A DNA stretch of 64,000 bases, from assembly GCA_028023455.1 (NCBI GenBank), contig JAQFVV010006293.1, positions 4,595,127 to 4,659,126 on the forward strand. Reading direction: 5' to 3'. A program made the position numbers and the translations under genes. This DNA is from Epiperipatus broadwayi. Taxonomy: Eukaryota > Onychophora > Udeonychophora > Euonychophora > Peripatidae. Positions 29,601 through 41,389 of this stretch are shown one piece after another (position 1 is the first letter of the stretch; every line of letters begins with the position of its first letter). The notes under the pieces were generated by a model. That model was not told the origin of the DNA. It did no database searches and saw only the letters and a program-made list of their open reading frames with translations.

Positions 29601-30052
29601 TACTTTCATTTTCAATAATAATTTAATCATTTATTTTTAAATGAAAGATATCTAACATGAGCTATGCTAGTGGTATAATATATATATATATATATAAAGA
29701 GTTTCATGATATAATGGTTAATGCAACCTCATATTTTATTCATGACATTGCTATGGTTTTGAGTAAAACATGGCATATTTTCAGGTTTAAAAATCAGACT
29801 AGGATTTTTCTACTACATAATTGACCTATAGTTTGTTAATCAAAAAGCCATTTAATTATTGAGTTTTAATTTGTATTCAATTATTGTTATTTAAATAGTA
29901 AATCAGGGAATAAACATAAATATTTCTCCACCCAGTATTCAAATAGTTTAGTAAATGTTGACCTCTTTGTAAAGAAAGACTGAAGAGAGATTTTTGACTA
30001 AATTAAAAATTCACAAAAGTTTTTATATATATATTCTTTGTTTTCATTTTAG

Positions 30053-30091
30053 AAATTATGCAAATTGCAGTTGTTGAATATGAAAAACGCG
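30053..30091 (+). CDS. Candidate 39-bp internal exon
   Basis: Upstream is a textbook acceptor, TATATTCTTTGTTTTCATTTTAG, with a possible branch site TTGACTAAAT about 50 bases before the AG. Downstream is a near-consensus donor, GCG then GTAAGTATA. The 39 bp between are open in two frames. The one used here leaves two bases, then encodes IMQIAVVEYEKR, then leaves one base, so both introns are phase 1 and the exon is symmetric. With that phase it joins in frame to the terminal-exon candidate at 55162, forming a GAG codon across the junction. I do not recognise the peptide. The evidence is splice-site quality plus phase agreement; no homology was available. An alternative is a chance pair of splice-like words. 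Confidence 0.4.
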
Positions 30092-30099
30092 GTAAGTAT

Positions 30100-31850
30100 A
30101 AATTCACTTTGGCTTTACATTACAAATATCTTCATTGATAGAAAACAAAAGAAATATTTTAAAAATGTATACAATTTATAAAAAACATTTAGTAACATTT
30201 ATGTTAAAATATTTATGGATTATGTAATTAATATTATATGTTCTTTATTATTTAGATGATTGAGACAACTGACAGTAATGAACAGGTGTTTAATTGCAAC
30301 ACCTATCTCTATGTTTATCATTTTAAAGATTAATTTATCTGAGGTAATTACAATTTGTACCATTTTAGTCCATTTTGAAATATAAATTAATAAACTAATA
30401 ATTATACTTATCATGCTTAATATATTTTTAATTATGTGATGGTATACTTGTTAAATAAAGATGAAAAAACACACAAAAATGAATTGTAGTTTAGTATGAC
30501 ATCATTCACATAACATTCACTTACTGTATAAATATATTAGCACTATTGTATATGTAAATTTAATTATGATTAAAAATAAAATGCAATAAAAATATTAAAT
30601 ATTTATTTTAATTGACATTTCATTTTTTTTAAGAGAAACACAAAAACAAAACAAAATATCTAATTTAAATATCTATATTGTGTACATTTCAATTTAACCT
30701 GTGACTAAATTACAAGTCTGCATAAAACAACAAAGAATAAAAATCATCATCACATTTTCTTTTAAGGAAGGAGAAGCTGTAGGGCATCCAAGTTCAAACC
30801 CTACATGTACATGTGCCCAAAAGCCTAAAACAGAAAGGAGGAAAAATAATTGTTCTCTCTTTATTCCATTTTGTGTTGGTAAAGAGGATAATCTATATTT
30901 TGAATAGTTTAATAGGTATACTTAAAAGTTAGAATTTTAAGGCACATATAAATAGTTTTCAGTAGACACAAACTGTCCAATTAATCATTTTTCTGATGTT
31001 GATTATTAACTTCTTTAAAATTAACATATACTTAATAGATTCTAATATTCTTTCTTTAATAATATCTTAATTCTAAGTAGCCATACTAATTTATTTTCTG
31101 AATTTTGATTTATAGCTTTTCAAATCATTCAGATTATTTTTTGAATAGGCATGTTTTATATGTTTGAATATCTGAGTGTGTGCCTGTATTTACAAACATA
31201 AACCTAAAGACAGTTACACATATATTAAAAGAAAAGATTTTATTTAAATCATTTTATAGTTTCTTTATGAAAAAAGTTATATTGTTTAAAACAGTTATAT
31301 TCTTTAAGATCCATTTGTTTTATTTTGTCTAAAAGAGTTAGAATTTCACTATATCTTTCAGGCTGAGGTCAGGAGTTAATAAAAAGGGAGATAAAGATCA
31401 ATTTTACACTTAAAAAAAGGAAAAGGAATGCCATTTAAATTGATAGACTTCAGATCAGATCAATCAACAATTAAATTACTAAGAAATCATATCATTTTGG
31501 ATTGCTTGTTAACAATAAATTTTAAAAAATTGTCAATTCACAGAAAAGATGTAAACATACCAATACTAAAATGCAGTTATCACTGACCAGATGTTTCTGG
31601 TAACAAAAATATGTAAGATCATAAGACAGACCAGTGATATATATATATGGTCTGGAAATAGAAGTTTGTTTTGCATTAGGGGAGAATAAAATTTGACTGC
31701 TTTTTAAAAACTATATTTTTTATATATTTGAAAGTTTCTACAGCCTGATTGCAGGCTAGAAATATATTTTATTATGGGCTTCCATTTGGCCTATGTAGAA
31801 ATCTATGCACATCAGAAGAGTTTAAATCCAAAGTATTAAAACATCTTATA
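30100..31850. other. AT-rich stretch with no recognised feature
   Basis: At 30763-30906 a frame of 46 codons follows TTTTCTTTTAAG (EGEAVGHPSSNPTCTC...), but the DNA word AAGTTCAAACCCTACATG in it resembles a Pol III B box, so a SINE scrap is as likely as an exon. Nothing else stands out. Confidence 0.25.
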
Positions 31851-31852
31851 AC

Positions 31853-31921
31853 TGATTGGATGAGTAGGCACTAGATAGGGATTTTATGCACAAGCCTTCT
31901 TGCATCCATTGATTTTGCCTT
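31853..31921 (+). repeat. Fragment of the 40.7-kb foldback family
   Basis: TTGGATGAGTAGGCACTAGA, GGGATTTTATGCACAAGCC and TTCTTGCATCCATTGATT match the right arm at 40970-41027 almost base for base. Only this part of one arm is present. Confidence 0.85.
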
Positions 31922-32132
31922 TTTAAGAAAGAAGAAACTGATTGCTCACCTGTGATGTTAAATCTAAATGTAGCTAAGAAATTAAAATGCTAAAATTTGT
32001 GAAACTATGCCATTTGCTGAATTTGAATCCAAAGCAAAGTAAAATGTGAAAATATATGGAAAACAAAGATAATCCATCTGTCTATCAAATGTAATTATAC
32101 ACAGAAGAAATGAAGAAACCACCCCATGATAA

Positions 32133-32208
32133 AATGATCCCTATAAAACTGTGATTTCATCATCATCACAATGATCCCTATAAAACTAAGTGATTTCATC
32201 ATCATCAC
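32133..32208. repeat. Tandem duplication, two units of about 37 bp
   Basis: AATGATCCCTATAAAACT then GTGATTTCATCATCATCACA occurs twice in a row, with a two-base insertion in the second copy. Confidence 0.9.
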
Positions 32209-32209
32209 A

Positions 32210-33180
32210 GTAAAGAATTGCAAGCCCTTGGCAGAATAGGACTGTTCCAGTAAACTGCTGCAATCGGTAAATATACACATGTTACATATTGGTGTGTGGC
32301 TGATGTTAAATTATAAACATTCAACAAACTGACATTAAAAGTGTTGGACTCTTTGAAACTGCATTGAAAGTAAAAAAAGAACTGGTAATATGAATTTTAA
32401 TTATATATTTTATCAGTGACTATTAACAAATCTTTTAATAATAAATCCATTTATCTCTCTTTAAATCTTTGAATCTTAAAACAAAAATCGATTAGAGAAG
32501 ATTTTTAATAATAATAATTATTGCTCTATTGATATTATGTATCCTTAGATTTTTAATGTAACCATTTATATGTGTATTTTGTTTTTATAAAATATGTTTA
32601 TTGTGTATTGATTCAAATATTATGAAATATATTGATTAATATTATATTGTATGTCAAAAAGGTTAAATAATTTTTATTCATAATGGAAATTGCCACATAC
32701 ACACACACACACACACCTAGTAATATAATTATGCTTCCATGTATATTTGTGGAGCATGAATGTTAAAAATTGGTAGAAAGTTTAACATTAGGAGAGTTAG
32801 ATTTGTTAAAAGTAATTAATGACCTAAATTGTTGGAAAGTCAGATAGATAATTTGAAGGTAATTTCTGTAAATTCTCTAATCTCTATGATCTGATTAACC
32901 TTTCTTTACTCATTTCTCTTTTTAATATTACATTTAAATTTATAAATATAAAAATATATGTTATATGCGATAGGCGAGTATGTACGTGCATATTTCTTTT
33001 TATTTTTTTTTTTTTCTAGGATATAAGAATTTTATTTATCCACTATAAAAATTAATGCACACATATTACACTATGTGATATGAACATTGAATACATATCA
33101 TTAAGGAAAAGGGGGAAGATCTTTGGTATTATGATTATTGCTATTTAAATTGTAAAACATTTATCATTATTAATTATAAT
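32210..33180. other. AT-rich stretch with a short (CA)n tract
   Basis: Holds a (CA)n run at about 32695-32716. A strong acceptor-like T-run ending TTTTTCTAG at 33019 is followed by only eight codons in the phase that would fit the 30.05-kb exon. I see no other feature. Confidence 0.35.
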
Positions 33181-33880
33181 ATTCATTAAGGCTGTAGCCT
33201 CAAGCACATGCGTATAAAATGCGATAGTAGGGACCTCTACAGGTCTTAAAACCACAAGCTTACTCATTGGAAGAAAAGAGGGGAACCCCTTCTTTACTTC
33301 AACCTACTTTCTATTTAAATAGGTGAAGCTGAAGCGGTTCGATCTGAGAATGTGAAGCTATTCAATACTTCACTAATTAAGTCCACATTTCTCATTACAC
33401 ATTAATACTCATGAAATCTTTCGATTTACAACGAGTCAATGGAAAGATTTTATAGTGAAAAATCTATTACAATAATTTAAAGTTGTAATTATAAATTTAT
33501 TTAAACGCACATTGATTACATAAATAATATTCATTAAGGCTGTAGCCTCAAGCACATGCATATAAAATGCGATAGTAGGGACCTCTACAGGTCTTAAAAC
33601 CACAAGCTTACTCATTGGAAGAAAAGAGGGGAACCCCTTCTTTACTTCAACCTACTTTCTATTTAAATAGGTGAAGCTGAAGCGGTTTGATCTGAGAGTG
33701 TGAAGCTATTCAATACTTCACTAATTAAGTCCACATTTCTTATTACACATTAATACTCGTGAAATCTTTCGATTTACAATGAGTCAATGGAAAGATTTTA
33801 TAGTGAGAAATCTATTACAATAATTTAAAGTTGTAATTATAAATTTATTTAAATGCACATTGATTATGTAAATAATATTC
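33181..33880. repeat. Two tandem 348-bp repeat units
   Basis: Units at 33181-33528 and 33529-33880 are nearly identical from ATTCATTAAGGCTGTAGCC through GGGACCTCTACAGGTC, GAAGCGGTT(C/T)GATCTGAGA to TTAAA(C/T)GCACATTGATTA. The second has a handful of substitutions. No coding frame. A tandem duplication of a whole element or a young satellite pair. Confidence 0.95.
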
Positions 33881-33960
33881 ATGTGCTTGAGGCTACAGCC
33901 TTAATGAATATTATTTACGTAATCAATGTGCGTTTAAATAAATTTATAATTACAACTTTA
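33825..33960. repeat. Hairpin closing the tandem pair
   Basis: The last about 57 bp of unit two (ending AATATTCAT near 33881) is followed, after GTGCTTGAGGCTACAGCC, by its inverted copy at 33904-33960 (ATGAATATTATTTACGTAAT...). So the array ends with the start and tail of a third unit in reversed order. Confidence 0.9.
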
Positions 33961-33964
33961 CATT

Positions 33965-35085
33965 ATTAATTATATAAATTTTTATCTGTATTATTAATGA
34001 TTGATCAGTAATAAATGTTAATTTGTTTTTATTAAAAGAGGCATATATCTTTCTTAAGAGTTAATCATTGTCTTGTGAGATAAGTTGTGACTATCATCAT
34101 CACTGATGAATATCAATCATCAAGTCATAATTTAAATATAATAATGTTTTAGGTAAATAAGTATTGGTTGATAAAAAATAAAATTTATATTGTGAGTTAG
34201 CTCTAAAGCTATGTTTGCAAGTAACATTATCATCATCATCATCATAATCTTGTTAATCAATAGTCAAAATAAATGTGTTTCAAGGCCATAGGAATAATGG
34301 TTTTCACTGTATTTATTTGTGAGTCATCATAAGATATGACTACCATCTAAGATCATCAAAGGTCACTCAAAGTTTAGTGAATTATCTCCGATAAACCCAT
34401 AGTGTTTAATATGAGCTAGTAGGACTTTTAAGAGTGTTAAATATGCACTTATGGTATTAAAATCATATATAATAACTTTGTCTAATAATTTTATTTGCAC
34501 AACGAAAGAATAGTAAGGATGATTCATTTTCCTTAATATTAGTGTAAAATGTCATATGGTTCTAAAATACAAATTCTACATCTTGTTATAAATAAAGTAC
34601 CAAATGGGTTTAAACCAGATACATCTATAAGTAGGTATATAATGTAATTTTGTCTAGGTTTAAATAGCCTAGTGGTGCCCAGATAGACCATATACACTGA
34701 TAAAAACTGCCTAAAACATATTAGCCATTATTTATCTTATTTTTTTCCAAGCGATTTAATGTAATTTTATTTTTGATATGTTTATTAGTTACAATATATA
34801 TAATTTCTTTTAAAAAAAGGTAAAAGTAAAAATGAAATTTCTATACCCAATAAAACATAAATTTAATATTTTATAGTTTTTTTAAAACAGTAAGTTTAAT
34901 ACTAAAAATAAATAATTTAAGCAGACAAATGATCAAAACCATTATACCAATAATAAAAAAATCTCTCTATATGTAATCCTTCGAGATTAAATTATTACAA
35001 TAGATAATTGAAATACTATTTAGTCATGAGACTTAATATAGAAATATTATATATATTAAGTACTGATAGTTTTCATATATATCTA
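33965..35085. other. AT-rich stretch with no recognised feature
   Basis: Contains a short (ATC)n run near 34229-34247. No gene, paired repeat or element end is supported. Confidence 0.4.
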
Positions 35086-35087
35086 AT

Positions 35088-36640
35088 TGTGTCTAAAAAA
35101 AATTATTAAAATAAAATACAGTTGGTTAAAAGAAAATAGTATGTAAAAGTTTAAGAGTTTTTTTTATTGCAGTTTGTTTTTGAAATGTGAAATTAAAAGT
35201 CAAAGGGTTTTTTTGAAATAAAAGTTACAATTAATTCATTAGAGGGGGGGGGGGTTGCTTTAGAAACGTCAAACTAAAAGTTTTATAAAAGAAGTTAAAG
35301 AGTTTTTTAATTATTATTAGTTGAAATATAACTTAAAGTTTAAAAATATAAACATCCTTTTATTTAAGTTAAAGAAAAAAAAGAGTCATCTTAAAAACTA
35401 AATAGTGAATTGATCGTAAATTATATATGTGCGTAAATGATGAATTAATATGAGCTTAATAGTAAAATATATATGTGTGATTGTAAATATAATAAATGTA
35501 TACATATTAAATATTAAAAAAATGATATAGAAAATTATCATTAAAAACACAGCAATGGCTACTAATTCAAAATGTAAAAACAACATGTTTGCATGGCTGC
35601 TAATTAAACGATCTCCAAAAACACATAATTAAAAGCTTATCAAAAGAATGCAATTAAAAACAAGAAAGGAACTTTGACAACAGATATAGCTGGAGAACAT
35701 CAAAACAACAACAGGTCTTAAGTATAAATAGTCCAGTTTTTCATCGGACAATCAGTTGAGATTACAGTTCAGTTAAAAAAACATTTGAGATAACAATTCA
35801 GATAGCAGTTGAGTCAATTAATTAGTCTTCAAGCAATCAATCAATTAGTGTACCAGAGCAATGCAGTGCTAATCATTGGAACCATATGACTTTCTCTAGC
35901 CTAAGTCTAGTGAACATCCAACCTACCCAGAAAAAAATAATGTTTGCCTAACAACTTGAAATTCTGTCAATATTAAACTGTCTCCAAGAATAGTACCACT
36001 GAATAATAATAAAACTTCCCAAGAAACCTCATATCTGGCCAAATAGAAATATTCTCACTTGAAGCAGCCACCTATTAAAATAAAGTTCACAGCAAACAGC
36101 AAGAAGTCCATGTTCTAAAATCCTAGGTAATAACATTTTTCTTATTCTCATTTCTAAAGTAGCCATCACACTAGTTTGAAGCCTCCCAGAGTCAAGTAAT
36201 AATGAACTCTATAGCATACATAGATGAACTATGGATGTGTGTGTTTTTTAAATGTCAAATATTATTTAATGCTTTGTTATATGATATTCTAGTGTGTGAA
36301 TTAAAAATGTGCATGATCATTATACCAGTATTATGTTAGTTAAATAAGATTTATAAAAGTATTTAAAATTAGTATAATAAATGTTAATTAAAATAAATTG
36401 TCTTTTAAACTTAAAGCTTAATTTTGTCAGTCAATTCTTTTCCCACTAATTGAAACAATAATTTGTTATTGATTACAAGTAGCTGAGCTAGTCATGGGTG
36501 TATCTTAGGTGTTGAATTAGTGGCCATTGTTTAAAGTGCATTGTTTATTCTCTGGGTAAGTAATTGGCACTTGTGTTTCTACAAAAAAAAGTGCTTTGAA
36601 TGTACTGTTGAATTCAACAGTCGAGAAGAAATCTGTTTCC
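35088..36640 (+). repeat. Sense LTR-like copy (copy C) of the 11.3-kb LTR family
   Basis: On the plus strand the order is the reverse complement of copy A: TCTAAAAAAAATTATTAAAA, TGAAATAAAAGTTACAATTAATT, a G-run, ACATGTTTGCATGG...CTAATTAAACGATCT, GCTGGAGAACATCAAAAC, AGTATAAATAGTCCAG, and finally AGCTAGTCATGGG...GTGTTGAATT, matching the minus strand of 28500-28560. The first about 60 bp of the LTR is missing. The end near 36620 is approximate. The stretch 36541-36792 contains a short plus-strand frame that I regard as LTR noise. Confidence 0.65.
35723..35758 (+). promoter_or_regulatory. LTR core promoter in copy C
   Basis: TATAAATAGTCC at 35723 is followed by ATCAGTTGAG at 35751, the same spacing and words as in copy A. 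Confidence 0.5.
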
Positions 36641-36649
36641 TTCAAATGT

Positions 36650-37230
36650 GGTTAGTTAGATATATTTCACAGATATATCTGCTGGCTTGGATTCAGGTGC
36701 TTTTTGAGTATTCTCTTCTCTGCCTAAGGAGCCGTGATGGAGCAATACATAAATTGCAAGGGATAATATTGTTTTATATTTCAGTCATATAATTTTGCTT
36801 TCATAAGATAAATTTATTTAAAGAGTTAAAGTAAATATTGTGTTTACTTCATCAGGGATTTTACATACCATTTAATAAGTTTTCTGGTAAACCATCCAAA
36901 CCAGCACAATATATTGAACTATATTAAAATATGTATGATTCATGAGTATATTGGCATTTGGTAATATTTAAAAAAAACAAAAAAAAGTAAAATTTAAAGA
37001 TCCTTAAAAGACACAATGTAGTTTTCTTTTTTAGTTAATATAATTTAGATAAGTACAGTGAAAGTTATTCATGTTTAGTATTATTTATTTAATTAAAAAT
37101 AAAAGTTATGATTGGAAAGAATAAAAATACATGCAGATTACTAATCCAGATAAACAAAAAGAAAAAAAAATTCCATATGTAAAAGAAAGACTGTGCTAAT
37201 TAAAGATGGGTTTGGGTATGGTTTCCAATA
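36650..37230. other. AT-rich stretch with no recognised feature
   Basis: Lies between the copy C LTR and the 37.2-kb array. No supported gene or repeat. Confidence 0.35.
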
Positions 37231-39590
37231 GAGATATTTTAAATGCTTTCTCTGGCTAAGTATTTATCACAAAGCTTGCTGAGCAATTAGCAAAGCTCTT
37301 TGTTTATATTTTACAAGCTTAAAAGAAATGGGGTTATGTGATATATGACTATTTTTATTGACCATTTATAGTTTTTTGCTTTAAGTCTTAAGTATTGTTG
37401 TTTTGCTAAGACTACTAATATATGGTTGACTGAAGATTTCTCAGCCCCATATAGTTATTTGAGTTAAATAACTGGGTTTGAACACATTTAAGTGTGAACA
37501 TTTCAGAGTTTTTACTAAATAGTTAATTCTTAAATAAATGCTGGCTTTGGGTTGACATTTTTAGATCTAGTATCTGGAACTATCCTAGCATCTCTCTGAA
37601 TGGTGTCAAAGCATGAAACCATTGGTCACAGTTTGGGTGTGGTTTATGATAGACATATTTTAAATGCTTTAAACAATGAGCATTGCCAATTTTCAAACAA
37701 GCTTTGTGATAAATGCTTATCCAGAGAAAGCATTTAAAATATGCCTGTCACCCCCCCAACCTCTGATGATGGTTTTATGCTTTGGCATTTCTCAGAGAGG
37801 CACTAGAGTAGGGTCAGACCCTAGATCTAAAAATACTAACCAAAATCCAGCATTTATCTAAAGGTTATCTATTGAGTAAAAAATCTGAAATTATCAGACA
37901 CCTGTATGTCTTCAATCCCAGCTAGCCAACTCAAATAGCTATATGGGGCTGAGAGATCTTCAACCATACCATATATTAATAATAATCTTTAGCAAGATAA
38001 AATTGTATAAGACTTAAGGCAGGGACTATAAATAGTCATTTAGAGTCATAGATCACATGACCCAATTCTGTTAAGCTTGTAAGATATAAACAATGAGCTT
38101 TGTCAATTGGTCAACAAGCTTTGTGATAAATGCTTAGCCAGAGTAAGTATTTAAAATATCTGTGTCAGGAACTCCCCCAAATTTCTGACCATGGTTTCAT
38201 GCTTTGGAACTCCTCAGAGAGGTGCTAGGGTAGGTTCAGACACTAAATCTAAAAATACCAACCCAAAGCCAGCATTTATCTAAAAATTATCTATTGAGTG
38301 GGAAATATGAAATTTTCAGATGCCTGCATATCTTTAATTTCAGCTATGCAACACAAATAGCTATATGGTGCTGACAGGTCTTCAGCCATACCACATATTA
38401 GTAGTATTTAGCAACATAAAATTGCATAAGACTTGAGGCAGAGATGATAGTCAAAATAAGAGTCATAGATCACATGACCCAATTCTGTTAAGCTTGTAAG
38501 ATATAGAGATATTTTAAATGCTTTTTCTGGCTAAGCATTTACCACAAAAACTGTTGAGAAAATTGACAATGCTCATCATTTATATTTTACAGTCTTAACA
38601 GAACTGTTTCATGTAATCTGTGACTCTTATTTTGACTATTTATAGTCTTTGTCTTAAGTTGTATGCAATTTTATATTGCTAAAGACTGCTAATATATGGT
38701 ATGGCTGAAGATCTCTCAGCCCTATATAGCTATTTGAGTTGGATATCTGGGATTGAAGACATGTAGGCATCTGAAGATTTCAGATTTTCCACTCAATAGA
38801 TAACTTTTAGATAAATGCTGGTTTTGGATCAGTATTTTTAGATCTAGTGTCTGAACCTACCCTAGCATCTCTCTGAGGAGTGCCAAAGCATAAAACCATA
38901 GTCAGAAGTTTGGGGGCGGTTTCTGACAGAGATATTTTAAATGCTTTCTCTGGCTAAGTATTTGTCACAAAGCTTGTTGAGAAATTGGCAATGCTCATTG
39001 TTTATATCTTACAAGCTTAAGAGAATTGGGCCATGTAATCTATGACTCTTATTTTGATTATTTATAGTCTCGGTCTTAAGTCTTATGCAATTTTGTATTG
39101 ATAAAGACTACTAATATATAGTATGGCTGAAGATCTCTCAGCACCATATAGCTATTTGAGTTGGATAGCTGGGATTGAAGACATGTAGGTGTCTGAAGAT
39201 TTCAGATTTTCCACTCAATAAATAACTTTTAGATAAATGCTGGCTTTGGGTTAGTATTTTTAAATCTAGTGTCTGAACCTACCTTGTGCCTTTCTGAGGA
39301 GTGCCAAAGCATAAACCATGGTCAGAGCTTTGGGGGAGGGGTTCCTGACAGAGATATTTTAAATGGTTTCTTTGGCTAAGCATTTATCACAAAGCTTGTT
39401 GAGCAATTGGCAATGCTCATTGTTTATATCTTACAAGCTTAACAGAATTGGGTCATGTTATCTATTACTCTTATTTTGACTAATTATTTTAAATGCTTTC
39501 TCTGGCTAAGCATTTATCACAAAGCTTTGTAATTCACAAAGCTCTCTGTTTATATTTTACAAGCTTAAAAGAGATTTGGTCATGTGATAT
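37231..39590. repeat. Array of about 420-bp units in alternating orientation
   Basis: A unit starts GAGATATTTTAAATGCTTT and includes ATTTATCACAAAGCTTG, ATGGCTGAAGATCTCTCAGC, ATAGCTATTTGAGTTGGATA, ACTCAATAGATAAC, TAAATGCTGGCTTTGGGTTA and ATCTCTCTGAGGAGTGCC. Order: one forward unit (37231-37650); two reversed units (about 37669-38160 and 38161-38503, the second lacking its far end); two complete forward units (38506-38928 and 38929-39350, periods 423 and 422); then two truncated forward starts (39351-39484, 39485-39590). The orientation switches at about 37660 and 38504 create two large palindromes. No coding frame. Divergence between units is roughly 10-15 percent by eye. Confidence 0.93.
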
Positions 39591-39599
39591 ATGACTATT

Positions 39600-40266
39600 T
39601 TTTATTTAATATTACATAATCTTATTTTAAAACTATTATTTAGAATAGATTTTCGAGGTGTTATAAACTTACCCTAGGCTGCCCAAAAGTGCTTGCTTCA
39701 ATGATTTTACTGTAAGACCATTTTGTTGTAAACAATTAAAAGTATACCAGTTTGCTCCAATGATTTTACTGTAAGACCGTTTTGTTATAAACAATTTATT
39801 ATTCTAGGTTAAAATTTAAAGTATACCAATTAACAAATTTAAAAATGATTTTTATTTGTACTCTTACTACAGATGAGGCAATTTAATGTAAATTCTTTTT
39901 TTCACAACAAAATCGGCATTAATTACTAAACTAAAACATTTACTTCTAATTACTACAAGTAAAAAAGAAAACCTTTTAACAAATTTAAATCATGCCACCT
40001 CTATATACATTATAACAATATGGGTTGGATTTGACGTCCACATACAAATTTATAATAATAATAAAAATTAAAAAATCGACTTCTAATATTAATTCTATAA
40101 TAAATCATTTTTCATTAAATAATTTATGACATTTATATGCTATAATAATTAATTCTGTCTATTTACAGTGACCGCTCATATGCAGATATATAATACTGTA
40201 TAAGTAGCCATGATAGTATATTTTTAGTGCTTCATTTTAAATAAAGTTTGAACATTTTAATAAGGT
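39600..40266. other. AT-rich stretch with a 59-bp tandem pair
   Basis: At 39695-39803 the word CAATGATTTTACTGTAAGACC followed by TTTTGTT(G/A)TAAACAATT occurs twice with a 59-bp period. The rest shows nothing recognisable. Confidence 0.6.
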
Positions 40267-40267
40267 T

Positions 40268-40493
40268 CGAGTAGGAAATCAGGTTGGTGGTGAAATGGTA
40301 AGGTATTGAAAGATTACCATTTCAGTGTATCAACAATTATTAAATTTGAGCAAAAAACTTTAATGACACGTTTAACTTAGCACAGACGAGTAGGAAATCA
40401 GGTTGGTGGTGAAATGGTAAGGTATTGAAAGATTACCATTTCAGTGTATCAATAATTATTAAATTTGAGCAAAAAACTTTAATGACACGTTTA
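40268..40493. repeat. Two 107-bp direct repeats with an internal hairpin
   Basis: Copies at 40268-40374 and 40387-40493 (period 119) differ at about one base. Each contains GAAATGGTAA and, 12 bases later, its exact complement TTACCATTTC, a 10-bp stem. Confidence 0.95.
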
Positions 40494-40730
40494 TTCATAT
40501 TCTTGTTATAAATCTATTAATACAATGCATGCCTCTATGTATATATTTGCACCTACATAAATTAAGTCAGATATAACCTGTTCAATCACTCATTCTTAAG
40601 ATCAGACTTATTTGTCTAGGTATATGCTGCAGAGAGGAGTTTGCTATTAACTTAAAGGATATCATTTGATTCCTTTTGGAGGCCTTAAAGGAGCCTAGCA
40701 GGGCAAATTCTAATGTCCACTCCATACACC

Positions 40731-41110
40731 TTTAAAACAGGCAAAACTCTCTACATGTATCGCCACTCAGTGCAAGCCAGAGTAATCAATGAATGCCAGA
40801 AGGCTTGTGCATAAAATGCCCATGTAAGACCTACTCATCCAATATCCCCAGACTAGTTTCTGGCTTGTGGCCTTCATCAGTGAGAAGATCTAGGTGAAGT
40901 GCTATCAGATCCAAGGGTTCTCACTGATGAAGGTCACAAGCCAAAAACTTGTCTGGGGATATTGGATGAGTAGGCACTACATGGGGATTTTATGCACAAG
41001 CCTTCTTGCATCCATTGATTATTATGCCTTGCACTGAGTGGCTAGACATATAGAAAGTTTTACCTGTTTTAATAACAGTTAAGAGCAAGGATAAGAAATG
41101 GTGATCATGT
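40731..41110. mobile_element. Foldback (MITE-like) element
   Basis: Arms of about 155 bp at 40731-40886 and 40918-41072 are inverted copies, around a loop of about 31 bp. Shared words: TTTAAAACAGG, CACTCAGTGCAAG, GAAGGCTTGTGCATAAAAT, CTACTCATCCAATATCCCC, GGCTTGTGGCCTTCATCAGT. Beyond the right arm a tail runs to GGTGATCATGTGG (41110), which other copies share. Non-coding. The tips of the arms hold a CTGATGA...(A/G)AAAAC box in both orientations. Transposase source unknown. Confidence 0.9.
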
Positions 41111-41389
41111 GGTGTTTATTAGATTTTCCATATGTTCTTGTTGTTGCAACTGTTATTACTATGTGATTATTCATGAGATATATGAACAGGGATGGGCTGC
41201 TCACCAACACATATTAGCCAGCATGGTGAGTTTATTGACTTTTTTACCTCTGAGTTCAAGATCAAAAAAAACAAACATGGTTTTTCTTCTCAGTTGCCTG
41301 ATGAGGCAGCATGAATGTATGTATAAATGACATATTTTTTCAATAGATATATACAATCATGACAGACAAAAATAAATAATGACGCTTAT

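Noticed and set aside
33020-33060. Alternative terminal exon after a long T-run and CTAG
   Set aside because: The phase fits the 30.05-kb exon but only eight codons follow and no polyadenylation signal is near; weaker than the 55.16-kb site.
33181-39590. CRISPR-like or prokaryotic repeat array
   Set aside because: Units are hundreds of bases long, vary in orientation and have no spacers; the context is clearly eukaryotic.
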